Assembly: GCF_004331155.1 (NCBI RefSeq) | Contig: NZ_SJNZ01000001.1 | Span: 124,001-188,000, forward strand | Direction of reading: 5' to 3' | Length of the DNA: 64,000 nt | DNA from: Acinetobacter terrestris | GTDB taxonomy: Bacteria > Pseudomonadota > Gammaproteobacteria > Pseudomonadales > Moraxellaceae | In this document: positions 7,770-17,416 of the stretch, in pieces | Layout of the letters: each line of letters begins with the position of its first letter | Numbering within the stretch: position 1 is the first letter of the stretch | Made by a program: the position numbers and the translations under genes | Notes under the pieces: model-generated | Told to the model about the DNA's origin: nothing | What the model saw: the letters and a program-made list of their open reading frames with translations, nothing else | Databases searched by the model: none

Positions 7770-10274
7770 ATGCTATTCATCATCAGTCTGCTTATTCAAT
7801 TTTTTACCGTATGGGCCGTTTTCTTTTTTGGGCTCAGCCGTAATACCGGTGCGATCACCACCATTATTGTGGCAATCGCTACTGCATTTATCAGTCCATG
7901 GTCGCTGATTTTTGGTATTCCACTCATTCTGATCAGTTTAGTTGTGATGATTGAAGCTTTAAGGATGGCATTGATTACCAAGCCTGCCTATAAGGCGCTG
8001 GCAAATGCCATGCCGACAATGAGCGTCACCGAACGTGAAGCCTTGGATGCAGGCACCAGCTGGTGGGAAAAAGACCTGTTTATGGGGGCACCGGACTGGT
8101 CCAAGTTTGAAAGCTATCCTTATCCTACTCTTTCGGCAGAAGAACAATCATTTCTGGATAATGAAGTAGAACATTTATGCTCCATGCTGAATGACTGGGA
8201 GATCCATCATCACCTTAAAGACTTGCCGCCTGAAGCCTGGAGCTATATTCGGGAAAATGGTTTTTTAGGCCTGATTATTCCCAAGGAATATGGCGGTCGT
8301 GCTTTTAGTTCATTTGCCCAAAGCCGGATTATGAGCAAGATTGCTTCGCGCTCGTTAACGGCTGCGGTGAGCTGTATGGTGCCTAACTCTTTAGGTCCCG
8401 GTGAGTTATTGCTGCATTACGGAACTGAAGAACAAAAAAACCGTTATTTACCGGGTTTGGCCAAAGGTGAAGAAATTCCCTGTTTTGGTCTCACTAGCCC
8501 AGAAGCCGGTTCAGATGCAGGGGCAATTCCGGATACGGGTGTGGTGTGTTATGGCGAGTTTGAAGGTCAGCAAATACTTGGCTTACGCATGCACTTTTCC
8601 AAACGCTGGATTACCCTCGCCCCAATTGCAACCGTGATTGGTTTGGCATTTAAGCTATATGACCCTGATGGGCTATTGGGTGATAAAACCAAAATTGAAT
8701 ATGGCATTACCTGTGCGCTGATTCCTGCCAGCCATGAAGGTGTCAAAGTGGGTGCACGACATAATCCCGGCTCGCCTTTTATGAACGGAACTGTGGATGG
8801 TAAAGATGTCTTTATTCCATTGGACTGGATTATTGGCGGATCTAAAAATATTGGTAAAGGCTGGCGTATGCTGATGGAATGTCTGGCGGTCGGTCGCGGC
8901 ATTTCCCTTCCTGCACTTTCGACGGCAGCAAGTGAAATGACCTATTTAACCGTGGGAGCTTTTGCCAAAATTCGTCAGCAATTTAAAATTTCCGTGGGTA
9001 AATTCGAAGGTGTACAGGAAGCCACCAGTGATATAGCCAGTGACACCTACATGCTGGAAGCTTTTCGTTATTTGGTGACCTGTGGCCTGAATCTAGGGGG
9101 TAAACCTGCAGTGATGACTGCAATGGCCAAATACTATGCCACTGAAACCATGCGCCGCGTGGTCAATCATGGCATGGATGTGGTCGGTGGTCGTGCCGTG
9201 CAAATGGGGCCACGTAACTTTTTAGCTCTCGCCTATCAGGCTATTCCTGTCTCCATTACGGTTGAAGGTGCCAATATTCTCAGTCGTTCACTCATGATTT
9301 TTGGTCAGGGTTCTATGCGTTGCCATCCTTATCTGTTTGAGGAATTACAACTGCTGCAAGCCAAGGATAAAGAGACTGCCCTGACCACTTTTAACGAAAT
9401 GCTGTTTAACCACTTAGGCTATACCTTTAACCGTACTGCACGTGCATTTGCTTATGGCTATATCGGTGGCTCTTCAGATGCACCCAAAAGTGCGGATGAA
9501 TTTACCCTGCCCTATTACAAGATTATTAACCGTTTAAGTACTGACTTTGCCCTGACTGCCGATATGTGTTTGGGTCTGCTTGCAGGTGACATTAAACGTA
9601 AAGAGATGCTGTCTGGTCGTTTAGCCGATATTCATGCCAACCTGTTTATGAGTACCGCTATTCTTAAATATTATGAACATGGCAAAAAAACTGAGGCGGA
9701 ACAGGTTCATGCAAAACTGGCACTAGAAAAATCACTGTTTAATGCTCAAGAAGCCTTTTATGGTTTGTTTGCTAACTTCCCCGTCGGTATTGCGGCTGGC
9801 TTAGTCAAGTTTATCTGTTTCCCACTTGGTCGCCCTGTTCACAAACCAAGTGATGCCTTAAAACGACAAGCTGGCGAGATCATTATGCAGGACAATGCTT
9901 TCCGCGATGAATTGAAAAAGCATGTATTCTATAACACTGATGCAGATGATGTGACGGGTCGCATGGAATCGACTTTTAACATGTTGCTTGAGTTAGAACC
10001 GCTGTGGGACAAGTTCAAAAAAGCTGAATCGAAAGGGCAATTTAAAGGTTTAACTTTTGATGAACGTCTTGCAGATGCGGTAGAGATAGGTTTTGTAACT
10101 CAAGAGGAAGCAGCAAGTCTTCTCACCTACAATGTCAAACGCTACGACAGTATGCTGACTGACGTTTTTGATTCTGAACTTGATCAAGCGCTGGAACTGG
10201 AAAATCCTTATAATGATGAGGAAGAATCTGCGCCAATGCCTGACCCAAAACAGCAGGAACCGTTATCTCCATAA
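7770..10274 (+). CDS. fadE: Acyl-CoA dehydrogenase FadE
   Basis: Catalyses the first, FAD-dependent step of fatty-acid beta-oxidation, converting acyl-CoA to trans-2-enoyl-CoA. At 834 aa it matches the large FadE type (E. coli FadE is about 814 aa) rather than the usual 380-aa enzymes. It starts with hydrophobic membrane segments (about residues 1-65), then the dehydrogenase core with FGLTSPEAGSDAGAIPDTG and the segment SITVEGANILSRSLMIFGQG, which contains the expected catalytic glutamate. The C-terminal extension ends in an acidic, proline-rich tail. GGAG precedes the ATG. A terminator follows, so it is monocistronic. Confidence 0.95.
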   Translation: MLFIISLLIQFFTVWAVFFFGLSRNTGAITTIIVAIATAFISPWSLIFGIPLILISLVVMIEALRMALITKPAYKALANAMPTMSVTEREALDAGTSWWEKDLFMGAPDWSKFESYPYPTLSAEEQSFLDNEVEHLCSMLNDWEIHHHLKDLPPEAWSYIRENGFLGLIIPKEYGGRAFSSFAQSRIMSKIASRSLTAAVSCMVPNSLGPGELLLHYGTEEQKNRYLPGLAKGEEIPCFGLTSPEAGSDAGAIPDTGVVCYGEFEGQQILGLRMHFSKRWITLAPIATVIGLAFKLYDPDGLLGDKTKIEYGITCALIPASHEGVKVGARHNPGSPFMNGTVDGKDVFIPLDWIIGGSKNIGKGWRMLMECLAVGRGISLPALSTAASEMTYLTVGAFAKIRQQFKISVGKFEGVQEATSDIASDTYMLEAFRYLVTCGLNLGGKPAVMTAMAKYYATETMRRVVNHGMDVVGGRAVQMGPRNFLALAYQAIPVSITVEGANILSRSLMIFGQGSMRCHPYLFEELQLLQAKDKETALTTFNEMLFNHLGYTFNRTARAFAYGYIGGSSDAPKSADEFTLPYYKIINRLSTDFALTADMCLGLLAGDIKRKEMLSGRLADIHANLFMSTAILKYYEHGKKTEAEQVHAKLALEKSLFNAQEAFYGLFANFPVGIAAGLVKFICFPLGRPVHKPSDALKRQAGEIIMQDNAFRDELKKHVFYNTDADDVTGRMESTFNMLLELEPLWDKFKKAESKGQFKGLTFDERLADAVEIGFVTQEEAASLLTYNVKRYDSMLTDVFDSELDQALELENPYNDEEESAPMPDPKQQEPLSP

Positions 10275-10286
10275 AAATTTCAGCAA

Positions 10287-10315
10287 TAAAAACGGCTGTT
10301 TGCAGCCGTTTTTTA
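10287..10315 (+). terminator. Terminator after fadE
   Basis: AAAACGGCTG-TTTG-CAGCCGTTTTTT hairpin 13 bp after the fadE stop. Confidence 0.88.
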
Positions 10316-10441
10316 TAAGTTAATTAAAAATAAATTCAAATATATTTCTAATGCATAAGCTCTTTTATTGAATTTAATTCTAAATATAAAAAAATTGGGT
10401 ACAGCTTATTTTCTTGAACTTTAAAGGGGCGGTATAGCAAA

Positions 10442-11041
10442 ATGAAAAAATTAATACTTTTAATAAGCTTAACGACTAGTCTAGTCCTATCAGGATGCTC
10501 ATCTATGATGAAAAATAGTATTAGTTATTCTATACATTATGATTCGGGAAAATTTGTCTATAAAAATAACTGGCTATTGTGCGGTAATTTTTATGATAGC
10601 GATGGAAATATGCTTGTAAAAAGAAAAACTAAATATTTAACTACAGATAGCTCTTGCAAAGTCGAGCCAGAAGGTTATGTCCCTCCACAAATTATTATTG
10701 AATATGCTCCGTGGTTAACTTATAAAGAGCAGATAAAAAAAGGATATGGCGTTCCTGAAGAACTACGTTATGGTGGTGGCGAAGAGGCAGCAAAAAAAAG
10801 ACTAGCCATAATGGCAGCACAACAGGAAGGTGTAGCAAAAATTCCAACCGCTGCATGGAAACGGATTGTACTCACTCCTCTTAAAGATATAGAAAAGTAT
10901 AAGTACCAAGTTCCTGAAGGGAAAGGCAACCGAAGCCGAGGTAAAAATATCCATTACATCATTTCCCTTAACCCCGATGGTAGTTACAGCATAGAAACCA
11001 AATTGTACTGGGTGCAAAAATATCAATTAAAATGGAATTAA
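10442..11041 (+). CDS. Tandem lipoprotein paralogue 1
   Basis: 199 aa with a lipoprotein signal peptide ending LVLSGC (lipid-modified cysteine about residue 19). The mature part has a conserved core: FVYKNNW, SCKVEPEG, PPQIIIEYAPWLTY, a middle block (GYGVPEELRYGGGEEAAKKR) and a C-terminal block KYKYQVPEGKGNRSRGKNIH. Its N-terminal third differs from copies 2 and 3, while the C-terminal two thirds are nearly identical to copy 2. I do not recognise the family with confidence; a DUF2931-like or immunity-type lipoprotein is a guess. First of three genes in the same orientation, 76 bp before copy 2. Confidence 0.75.
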   Translation: MKKLILLISLTTSLVLSGCSSMMKNSISYSIHYDSGKFVYKNNWLLCGNFYDSDGNMLVKRKTKYLTTDSSCKVEPEGYVPPQIIIEYAPWLTYKEQIKKGYGVPEELRYGGGEEAAKKRLAIMAAQQEGVAKIPTAAWKRIVLTPLKDIEKYKYQVPEGKGNRSRGKNIHYIISLNPDGSYSIETKLYWVQKYQLKWN

Positions 11042-11117
11042 TACTTTATTTGAAATGGATCAAAGCTAATTATGGGACAATATTAATATTTAAACCTGCA
11101 AGTGAAGTTAAAGAAAA
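11042..11117 (+). repeat. 76-bp spacer repeat, first copy
   Basis: The whole spacer between lipoprotein genes 1 and 2, from TACTTTATTTGAAATGGATC to GTGAAGTTAAAGAAAA just before the ATG, is identical base for base to 11721-11796. The identity continues about 19 bases into the coding sequence. This marks a tandem duplication with a unit of 679 bp. Confidence 0.9.
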
Positions 11118-11720
11118 ATGAAAATAAAATTAATAACAATAAGCAGTTTATTTATTTTAAATGGCTGTCAAGTAACCGCACCTATCATGAAAAACAGTAT
11201 TAGCTTTGAAATGGATAATAAATATTGGCCGGTCCATAGCATAGTTTACAAAAACAATTGGCCTGAATGTAGAAACTTAGCAGGAACACCAGATACGATA
11301 AAAAAGCAAAGATATATTACAACTTATAGTAGCTGTAAGGTATCTCCTGAGGGTTATGCCCCTCCACAAATTATTATTGAATATGCGCCTTGGTTAACGT
11401 ATGAAGAGCAGATAAAAAAAGGATATGGCGTTCCTGAAGAACTACGTTATGGTGGTGGCGAAGAGGCAGCAAAAAAAAGACTAGCCTTAATGGCAGCACA
11501 ACAGGAAGGTGTAGCAAAAATCCCAACCGCTGCATGGAAACAGATTGTACTCACTCCTCTTAAAGATATAGAAAAATACAAGTACCAAGTCCCTGAAGGC
11601 AAAGGCAATCGTAGTCGGGGTAAAAATATCCATTACCTCATTTCCCTTAATCCCGATGGTAGCTACAGCATAGAAACCAAATTGTACTGGGTGCAGAAAT
11701 ATCAAAGATATTGGAATTGA
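11118..11720 (+). CDS. Tandem lipoprotein paralogue 2
   Basis: 200 aa, lipobox LNGC with the cysteine near residue 17. The N-terminal half (about residues 17-100) is nearly identical to copy 3, and the C-terminal half nearly identical to copy 1. The gene therefore looks like a recombinant of its neighbours. It shares PPQIIIEYAPWLTY, the GYGVPEELRYGGG block and KYKYQVPEGKGNRSRGKNIH. No transmembrane segment is present after the signal peptide, so it should be an outer- or inner-membrane-anchored periplasmic lipoprotein. Function unknown. Confidence 0.75.
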   Translation: MKIKLITISSLFILNGCQVTAPIMKNSISFEMDNKYWPVHSIVYKNNWPECRNLAGTPDTIKKQRYITTYSSCKVSPEGYAPPQIIIEYAPWLTYEEQIKKGYGVPEELRYGGGEEAAKKRLALMAAQQEGVAKIPTAAWKQIVLTPLKDIEKYKYQVPEGKGNRSRGKNIHYLISLNPDGSYSIETKLYWVQKYQRYWN

Positions 11721-11796
11721 TACTTTATTTGAAATGGATCAAAGCTAATTATGGGACAATATTAATATTTAAACCTGCAAGTGAAGTTAAAGAAAA
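11721..11796 (+). repeat. 76-bp spacer repeat, second copy
   Basis: Identical to 11042-11117; lies between lipoprotein genes 2 and 3 and ends at the ATG of gene 3. Confidence 0.9.
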
Positions 11797-12451
11797 ATGA
11801 AAATAAAATTAATAATAATGAGCAGTTTATTTATTCTAACTGGTTGCCAAGTAACAGCACCAATCATGAAAAACAGTATTAGCTTTGAAATGGATAATAA
11901 ATATTGGCCGGTCCATAGCATAGTTTACAAAAACAATTGGCCTGAATGTGGCAACTTATCAGGAACACCAGATGCGATAAAAAAGCAAAGATATATTACA
12001 ACTTATAGTAGCTGTAAGGTATCTCCCGAGGATTATGCCCCTCCACAAATTATTATTGAATATGCACCTTGGTTAACGTATGAAGAGCAGCAAAAAATTC
12101 CTGAGCTTAAAGGGAAAAAAGTTATCATTACTGGTGATAGAGTAACCCCTTATGGGATTACAAAAGATGCATTTATAGGTAAGGATGAAAATGCACTTAA
12201 ATACAATACAACCATTCTTAAGAAAAATATTGAATCTGCTATCGACAAACTCTCTCTTACTGCCTGGAAACGGATTGTACTTACCCCCCCCTAAAGAAGT
12301 AGAAAAATATAAGTACCAAGTTCCTGAAGGGAAAGGCAACGCTCGTCGTGGCAAGGAAATTCATTATATGATTTCATTAAAACCTGATGGTAGTTACAGC
12401 ATAGAAACCAGATTGTACTGGGTGCAAAAATATCAATTAAACTGGAATTAA
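11797..12451 (+). pseudogene. Tandem lipoprotein paralogue 3, frameshifted at a C8 run
   Basis: The frame starts like copy 2 (lipobox LTGC) and stays nearly identical to about residue 96. It then switches to a different middle block (KIPELKGKKVIITGDRVTPY...) in place of the GYGVPEELRYGGG block. At 12284-12291 a run of eight C shifts the frame and a stop follows at 12292-12294. Removing one C would give a 217-aa protein ending KYKYQVPEGKGNARRGKEIH... and QLNWN, matching the paralogues. So this is either a recent single-base pseudogene, a phase-variable gene or a sequencing error in a homopolymer. Confidence 0.8.
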
Positions 12452-12479
12452 TATTTTATTTAGAATATCAAATCACATG

Positions 12480-12536
12480 ACTAGCGATATGGACGTCGCA
12501 TGTTTGGTAGGGATACAAGGACATATCCTCTACCAA
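12480..12536 (+). repeat. Palindromic intergenic repeat, copy B
   Basis: The first hairpin is GCGATATGGACGTCGC. It is followed by a longer hairpin in which TTTGGTAG pairs with CTACCAAA and GGATA with TATCC around CAAGGACA. An A/T-rich tail with ATTTTTATCTTGC follows. The layout parallels the copies at 5200 and 19517, with a different second stem. Confidence 0.55.
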
Positions 12537-12575
12537 ACAAAGCATTTTTATCTTGCGGACTCAAAATATCAACAC

Positions 12576-12604
12576 AAAAAAAACCACCTCACGGTGGCTT
12601 TTTA
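12576..12604. terminator. Bidirectional terminator left of the 43-aa gene
   Basis: AAAAACCACC-TCAC-GGTGGCTTTTT hairpin with A and T tracts on both sides. It can end the small leftward gene and any transcript from the lipoprotein array. Confidence 0.75.
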
Positions 12605-12614
12605 AATCTAGAAA

Positions 12615-12746
12615 TTAAGAACTTTGAAGCAAATAGCTGCCGATCAAGAACAATGTTTGCAGCCCAACGACTGCCATAAAAAACATCCAACCTTTCTTAC
12701 GTAAATTCGCTTTATCAACAGTTGTATATGTCACAGTTTTTAGCAT
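12615..12746 (-). CDS. Small membrane protein, 43 aa
   Basis: ATG at 12746 with AGGTG 6 nt upstream; stop TAA at 12615-12617. The product begins MLKTVTYTTVDKANLRKKGW and continues into one hydrophobic segment (about residues 20-40, WMFFMAVVGLQTLFLIGSYL), ending LLQSS. It is a basic, N-in type single-pass membrane peptide. It has its own ribosome site and a terminator directly after the stop, which supports a real gene. I do not recognise the family. Confidence 0.65.
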   Translation of the reverse strand: MLKTVTYTTVDKANLRKKGWMFFMAVVGLQTLFLIGSYLLQSS

Positions 12747-12928
12747 TGTGTCACCTCACTTAGAGATTCAATCCTGAACTTATATTTAGTGAACCATCTT
12801 TCCTCTATATTGCATCATCATTGTGCATAAAACACACAAATACTCTTTCACTGCAATATAAAAGCAAAATCCAAACCAAGTCCAGTGAGAGAAAAGAAAT
12901 TAAATAAAATTAAAAATATATACAAAAT

Positions 12929-12956
12929 AAAAAAGCCACCCGAAGGTGGCTTTTTT
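12929..12956. terminator. Terminator after purL
   Basis: AAAAAAGCCACC-CGAA-GGTGGCTTTTTT perfect hairpin, 15 bp beyond the purL stop on the leftward strand. Confidence 0.85.
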
Positions 12957-12971
12957 CAAAACACTTCAGAA

Positions 12972-15900
12972 TTAACCAATGAACTTACGTGCGTTGCGGA
13001 ACATGCGTAACCATGCACCATCTTCAGTCCATTCTTCAGGTTTCCAAGAATGCTGAACTGCACGGAAGTTACGTTCAGGGTGCGGCATCATAATTGTTGC
13101 ACGACCGTCGATAGACGTTACCCCAGTAATCGCTTCTGGTGAACCATTCGGGTTCAATGGATATTGTTGTGTAGGGTTACCGAAACTATCTACATAACGC
13201 AAGCTAACTTGGTTGCCTGCATTTAACGCGGCAATCTTGTCTTCACTTGCAACCACACGACCTTCACCATGCGCAACCGCGATTGGTAAAATCGAACCTT
13301 CCATACCGTCTAACAAAATCGAGTGAGACTTTTCAACACGGACGTTAACAGCACGCGCTTCAAAAACTTCTGAAGTGTTGCTGTGGAAACGTGGCCAAGC
13401 ATCAGCACCTGGAATCAGTGGAGCCAATTGAGACAACATTTGACAACCGTTACAGATCCCTAGAGAGAAGGTTTCTTGACGATTGAAGAATTTCTCGAAC
13501 TGGTCACGAAGTTTCGGGTTAAATAACACCGATTTCGCCCAACCACCGCCTGCGCCCATTACGTCACCGTAAGAGAAACCGCCACACGCCACTAAACCTT
13601 CAAAATCATCTAGGTCAATACGGCCTGCAAGCAAATCACTCATGTGAACGTCCACAGTGTTAAAGCCCACTTTATCAAATGCAGCAGCCATTTCCACATG
13701 ACCGTTTACACCTTGTTCGCGTAAAATAACCATGTTTGGACGGCGTAAATTGATATACGGCGCTTCCACAGATTCATTCAAATCAAATGTCGGTAATGCG
13801 ATTAAGCCTTTGTGTTCTTTATTGGCAATCAAGCTATATTCTTGATCTGCTGTTTCTACGTTGTCACGTAAGCGTTGAATTTGATGTGATACTTCAGTCC
13901 ATGCTTGTTGTAATTCAACACGGTCAAAATTCAAACTATTTACAGTCAAAGCATCAGTGCTATTCACTGTGCCCACTACTGTAATTGCATCTTTCAAGCT
14001 AGATGTTGCAACTTCAGCTTCTAGTGCAGTCCAATCCGCTTTTGAAATTTGCAATACTGCACCAATTTCTTCTGCAAATAAGCTTGCTGTAGATTGATCT
14101 TCTAATGCTACGCCTAAACGTGAAGCGAACATCATTTCTGCAACAGTTGCCAATAAACCGCCATCACCGATGTCATGGTAAGCCTGAATTAAGCCACGGT
14201 TGTTCCAATCTTGCACCAATGCAAAGAAGGCTTTGAAGTCATCAAAGCTATCTACATCTGGTGTGATTGAGCCAATCGCTTTGTACACTTGCGCTAAAAT
14301 TGAACCACCTAAACGGAATTGACCTTTAGATAAGTCAATACGTACAAGTACAGACTCTAGGTTTTTAAGTTCAGGGGTTAATGTTTTGCGAACATCAGTT
14401 ACGGGTGCAAATGCTGTAATTACACCTGTCATTGGTGACGTTACAGATTTGTCGATGCCTTCGTCATTCCACGTGGTACGCATTGACAATGAGTCTTTAC
14501 CCACTGGAATTGCAATACCTAACGCAGGACACATTTCCATACCGATGGCTTTTACGCCTTCAAATAGGGCTTGGTCTTCGCCTTGTTGACCCGCTGCTGC
14601 CATCCAGTTTGCAGACAATTTAATGTCACTAATCTGGTCAATTTTGGCACACATAATATTAGAAATAGACTCTGCAACCGACAAACGTGCAGATGCCGCT
14701 GGATTTAACAATGCCACTGGTGGACGTTCGCCCATTGCCATTGCTTCACCCGTGTAACCCACTAAGCTGGTCGTTGTAACTGCAGCATCCGCTACAGGCA
14801 CTTGCCAAGGGCCAACCATTTGGTCACGTGCAACCATACCTGTAATTGAACGGTCACCAATGGTGATGAGGAATGACTTAGATGCAACGGTTGGATTTTT
14901 AAGAACACGGTAAATTGCATCTTTCAAATCTGTTACAGATTCAGCTGTAAAATCATCGCCTTGACGTTCAATTGTTTCATATGAACGGCTCATACGCGGT
15001 GTGCCACCAAGCATCACTTGCATTGGCATATCCACAGCTTTGTTTTCAAACAATGGATCTTCAACGGTTAAGTGACGTGCTTCAGTCGCCTCACCCAATA
15101 CCGCAAACGGACAACGTTCACGTGCACAGATCGATTCAAATAACTCTAAAGAACTTGGACGAATTGCCAATACATAACGTTCTTGCGCTTCGTTTGACCA
15201 GATTTCCATTGGAGACATACCTGACTCTAATGATGGAATCTTACGAAGATCTAGTACTGCACCTAACTCATGGTCATTCACAAGTTCAGGCATGGCATTC
15301 GATACACCGCCCGCACCGACGTCATGTACAGACACGATTGGGTTGTAATCTTCCATACGCCAGCAAGTATCAATCACTTCTTGGCAACGGCGTTCCATTT
15401 CTGGGTTTTCACGTTGTACAGATGCGAAATCCAGGTTTTCACCCAATTTACCGCTGTCTACAGAAGATGCTGCACCACCGCCTAAGCCGATCAGCATTGC
15501 AGGACCACCCAGCACGATCAATAAGTCGCCCGGTTGAATTGGATCTTTTTCTACATGGTCAGGACGGATGTTACCGTAACCACCAGCAATCATAATTGGC
15601 TTGTGAAAACCTTTTACATCACCATTTACATTTTGTTCGAACGTACGGAAGTAACCATTTAACGCAGGACGACCAAATTCGTTATTAAATGCAGCACCAC
15701 CTAAAGGACCATCAATCATGATCTGGAGTGGAGACGCCATACGCGATGGTTTGCCGTAGTTTTCTTCCCAAGGTTGTTCAAACCCAGGAATATTCAAGTT
15801 AGATACGGTGAAGCCGGTTAAACCCGCTTTTGGTTTACCGCCACGACCTGTTGCGCCTTCGTCACGAATTTCACCACCTGAACCCGTCGCAGCACCTGCA

Positions 15901-16805
15901 AATGGTGCAATCGCTGTTGGATGGTTGTGGGTTTCCACTTTCATGAGGATATGAGCAGCTTGGCTCTTATATTTATAAACGTGGTGACCGTTTTCATCCG
16001 GTTTTGGATAGAAACGTTGTGTGTCATAACCCACGATTACAGAGGCATTGTCTTTATAGGCTGACAATACATCTGCAGGAGATTCTTTATAAGTGTTCTT
16101 GATCATCTGGAACAATGACAATGGTTGTTTTTCACCATCAATGGTCCATTCTGAACCGAAGATTTTATGACGGCAATGCTCAGAGTTTGCTTGAGCAAAC
16201 ATCATCAACTCGATGTCATGTGGGTTACGACCCATCTTGGTAAATGCTGCAGTTAAGTAGTCGATTTCTTCATCAGACAATGCAAAACCAAATTCAGAGT
16301 TGGCTTTAACCAGTGCTTCTTTACCTTGACCTAAAATATCAATGCTATTTAAAGGTTTTGGTTCAGTCTCGTTAAATAAAGCAGCGGCATCCTCAATTTG
16401 ATTGAAAACGCTTTCAGTCATGCGGTCATGCAATGCCAGTTTTACTTCATTGGATATTTCAGAAATACCCTTTAAAGTAAACAAAACACCGCGTTCAAGG
16501 CGGTGTATCGGGGTATTACAATTGGCAAAAATATCAGTCGCTTTAGAAGACCACGGAGAGATTGTCCCCAAACGCGGTGTTACAAGAATTTGAATTTCAT
16601 CACTTGCCGCTTGGCGAACTTCAAAAGACGCACCGTCATTTAACAGTTGTAATGCAGATTGATGCTGCTGCTCGTTGAGCGCTTGATCAAACAGATAAAT
16701 CCATTGACTTTCAATTGATTGAACAGAACTCATTGACGCTAAACGGTTTAAGAGTTGAGTTTTCTTAAAAGAAGAGTGTGCTGGTGCACCGGCCACGATA
16801 AACAT
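12972..16805 (-). CDS. purL: Phosphoribosylformylglycinamidine synthase PurL (FGAM synthase)
   Basis: Fourth step of purine synthesis: FGAR + glutamine + ATP to FGAM. This is the large single-chain enzyme of gammaproteobacteria, here 1277 aa. From N to C it has the PurS-like domain, two AIR-synthase-like ATP-binding halves ([19 protein letters not shown]; later [12 protein letters not shown]) and a C-terminal glutaminase with nucleophile region [14 protein letters not shown] and AHGEGR. The ATG at 16805 ([13 protein letters not shown]) is preferred over an upstream in-frame TTG because it aligns with known PurL starts and has GGAG upstream. Transcribed alone, leftward. Confidence 0.97.
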   Translation of the reverse strand: MFIVAGAPAHSSFKKTQLLNRLASMSSVQSIESQWIYLFDQALNEQQHQSALQLLNDGASFEVRQAASDEIQILVTPRLGTISPWSSKATDIFANCNTPIHRLERGVLFTLKGISEISNEVKLALHDRMTESVFNQIEDAAALFNETEPKPLNSIDILGQGKEALVKANSEFGFALSDEEIDYLTAAFTKMGRNPHDIELMMFAQANSEHCRHKIFGSEWTIDGEKQPLSLFQMIKNTYKESPADVLSAYKDNASVIVGYDTQRFYPKPDENGHHVYKYKSQAAHILMKVETHNHPTAIAPFAGAATGSGGEIRDEGATGRGGKPKAGLTGFTVSNLNIPGFEQPWEENYGKPSRMASPLQIMIDGPLGGAAFNNEFGRPALNGYFRTFEQNVNGDVKGFHKPIMIAGGYGNIRPDHVEKDPIQPGDLLIVLGGPAMLIGLGGGAASSVDSGKLGENLDFASVQRENPEMERRCQEVIDTCWRMEDYNPIVSVHDVGAGGVSNAMPELVNDHELGAVLDLRKIPSLESGMSPMEIWSNEAQERYVLAIRPSSLELFESICARERCPFAVLGEATEARHLTVEDPLFENKAVDMPMQVMLGGTPRMSRSYETIERQGDDFTAESVTDLKDAIYRVLKNPTVASKSFLITIGDRSITGMVARDQMVGPWQVPVADAAVTTTSLVGYTGEAMAMGERPPVALLNPAASARLSVAESISNIMCAKIDQISDIKLSANWMAAAGQQGEDQALFEGVKAIGMEMCPALGIAIPVGKDSLSMRTTWNDEGIDKSVTSPMTGVITAFAPVTDVRKTLTPELKNLESVLVRIDLSKGQFRLGGSILAQVYKAIGSITPDVDSFDDFKAFFALVQDWNNRGLIQAYHDIGDGGLLATVAEMMFASRLGVALEDQSTASLFAEEIGAVLQISKADWTALEAEVATSSLKDAITVVGTVNSTDALTVNSLNFDRVELQQAWTEVSHQIQRLRDNVETADQEYSLIANKEHKGLIALPTFDLNESVEAPYINLRRPNMVILREQGVNGHVEMAAAFDKVGFNTVDVHMSDLLAGRIDLDDFEGLVACGGFSYGDVMGAGGGWAKSVLFNPKLRDQFEKFFNRQETFSLGICNGCQMLSQLAPLIPGADAWPRFHSNTSEVFEARAVNVRVEKSHSILLDGMEGSILPIAVAHGEGRVVASEDKIAALNAGNQVSLRYVDSFGNPTQQYPLNPNGSPEAITGVTSIDGRATIMMPHPERNFRAVQHSWKPEEWTEDGAWLRMFRNARKFIG

Positions 16806-17416
16806 GCTGATTTTGGCTCCACGGGCAGGTCTTTTGGACCATACCGCCAATGTGACTTAGAGAGAGCGCATATTCTACTTCGTATTGACCAAATCAGCTA
16901 GATAGAAATTCACGAATGTGCCATCTATTCATGCAAGAATCCTGAAGAATACTTTAATTTTCAGATAAAAATTTTGAATTTTATCTCTATCGTATTCTTT
17001 AGCATCTTGTTTCTAAATGTGATTTAAAATGGGTAGGGTTATTGCCTATCAAGGGTTTTCAGCAAATGAACCACCGCCTCTGCTACAATTTTAAGTGATT
17101 GCAGATCAACCTGATTAATGATGTTGCATGATGTCACCAGCACTGAGATAACACGGCGGAAACTCAAACACACCCACTTTCATTTGTTCATTAAATAGAA
17201 TAATCGAGCTGCAAGACCGCAACATTCTCAGACTTTGAATCTGCATAATCAATGTGATTAAAGGTGATTAAAGGTGATTAAAGGTGATCAGGAAACATAA
17301 AGCATTTCCCTGCCTGTTGATATGCTCTATTCAAAAGACAAATCATGTCGCACTACTCTAGTCTGTTTGGCTTTTTTTTGGCATGATGATTTCAGGTCAT
17401 TACTGAATAATCATAA
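16806..17416. other. Long spacer between divergent purL and dgt
   Basis: About 610 bp without a convincing gene. It should contain the purL promoter and that of dgt. Visible elements are an AGATAAAA...TTTTATCT inverted repeat (16963-16986) and, on the plus strand, a TACAAT box near 17088-17093. A 10-bp tandem repeat just upstream of dgt is listed separately. No RNA gene or riboswitch was recognised. Confidence 0.4.
17254..17288 (+). repeat. 10-bp tandem repeat (GTGATTAAAG), 3.5 copies
   Basis: GTGATTAAAG occurs three times in direct succession, followed by GTGAT, about 130 bp upstream of the dgt start. Copy number could vary by slippage. Confidence 0.9.

Noticed and set aside
10442..12451. 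Lipoprotein array as part of a type VI secretion effector/immunity locus
   Set aside because: No VgrG, effector, PAAR or Tss gene is next to it, so the idea is kept only as a hypothesis among the findings and not as a call.
14972..15595. Open frame of 207 codons antisense to purL
   Set aside because: Shadow of the strongly conserved purL coding sequence; no ribosome site or known family.
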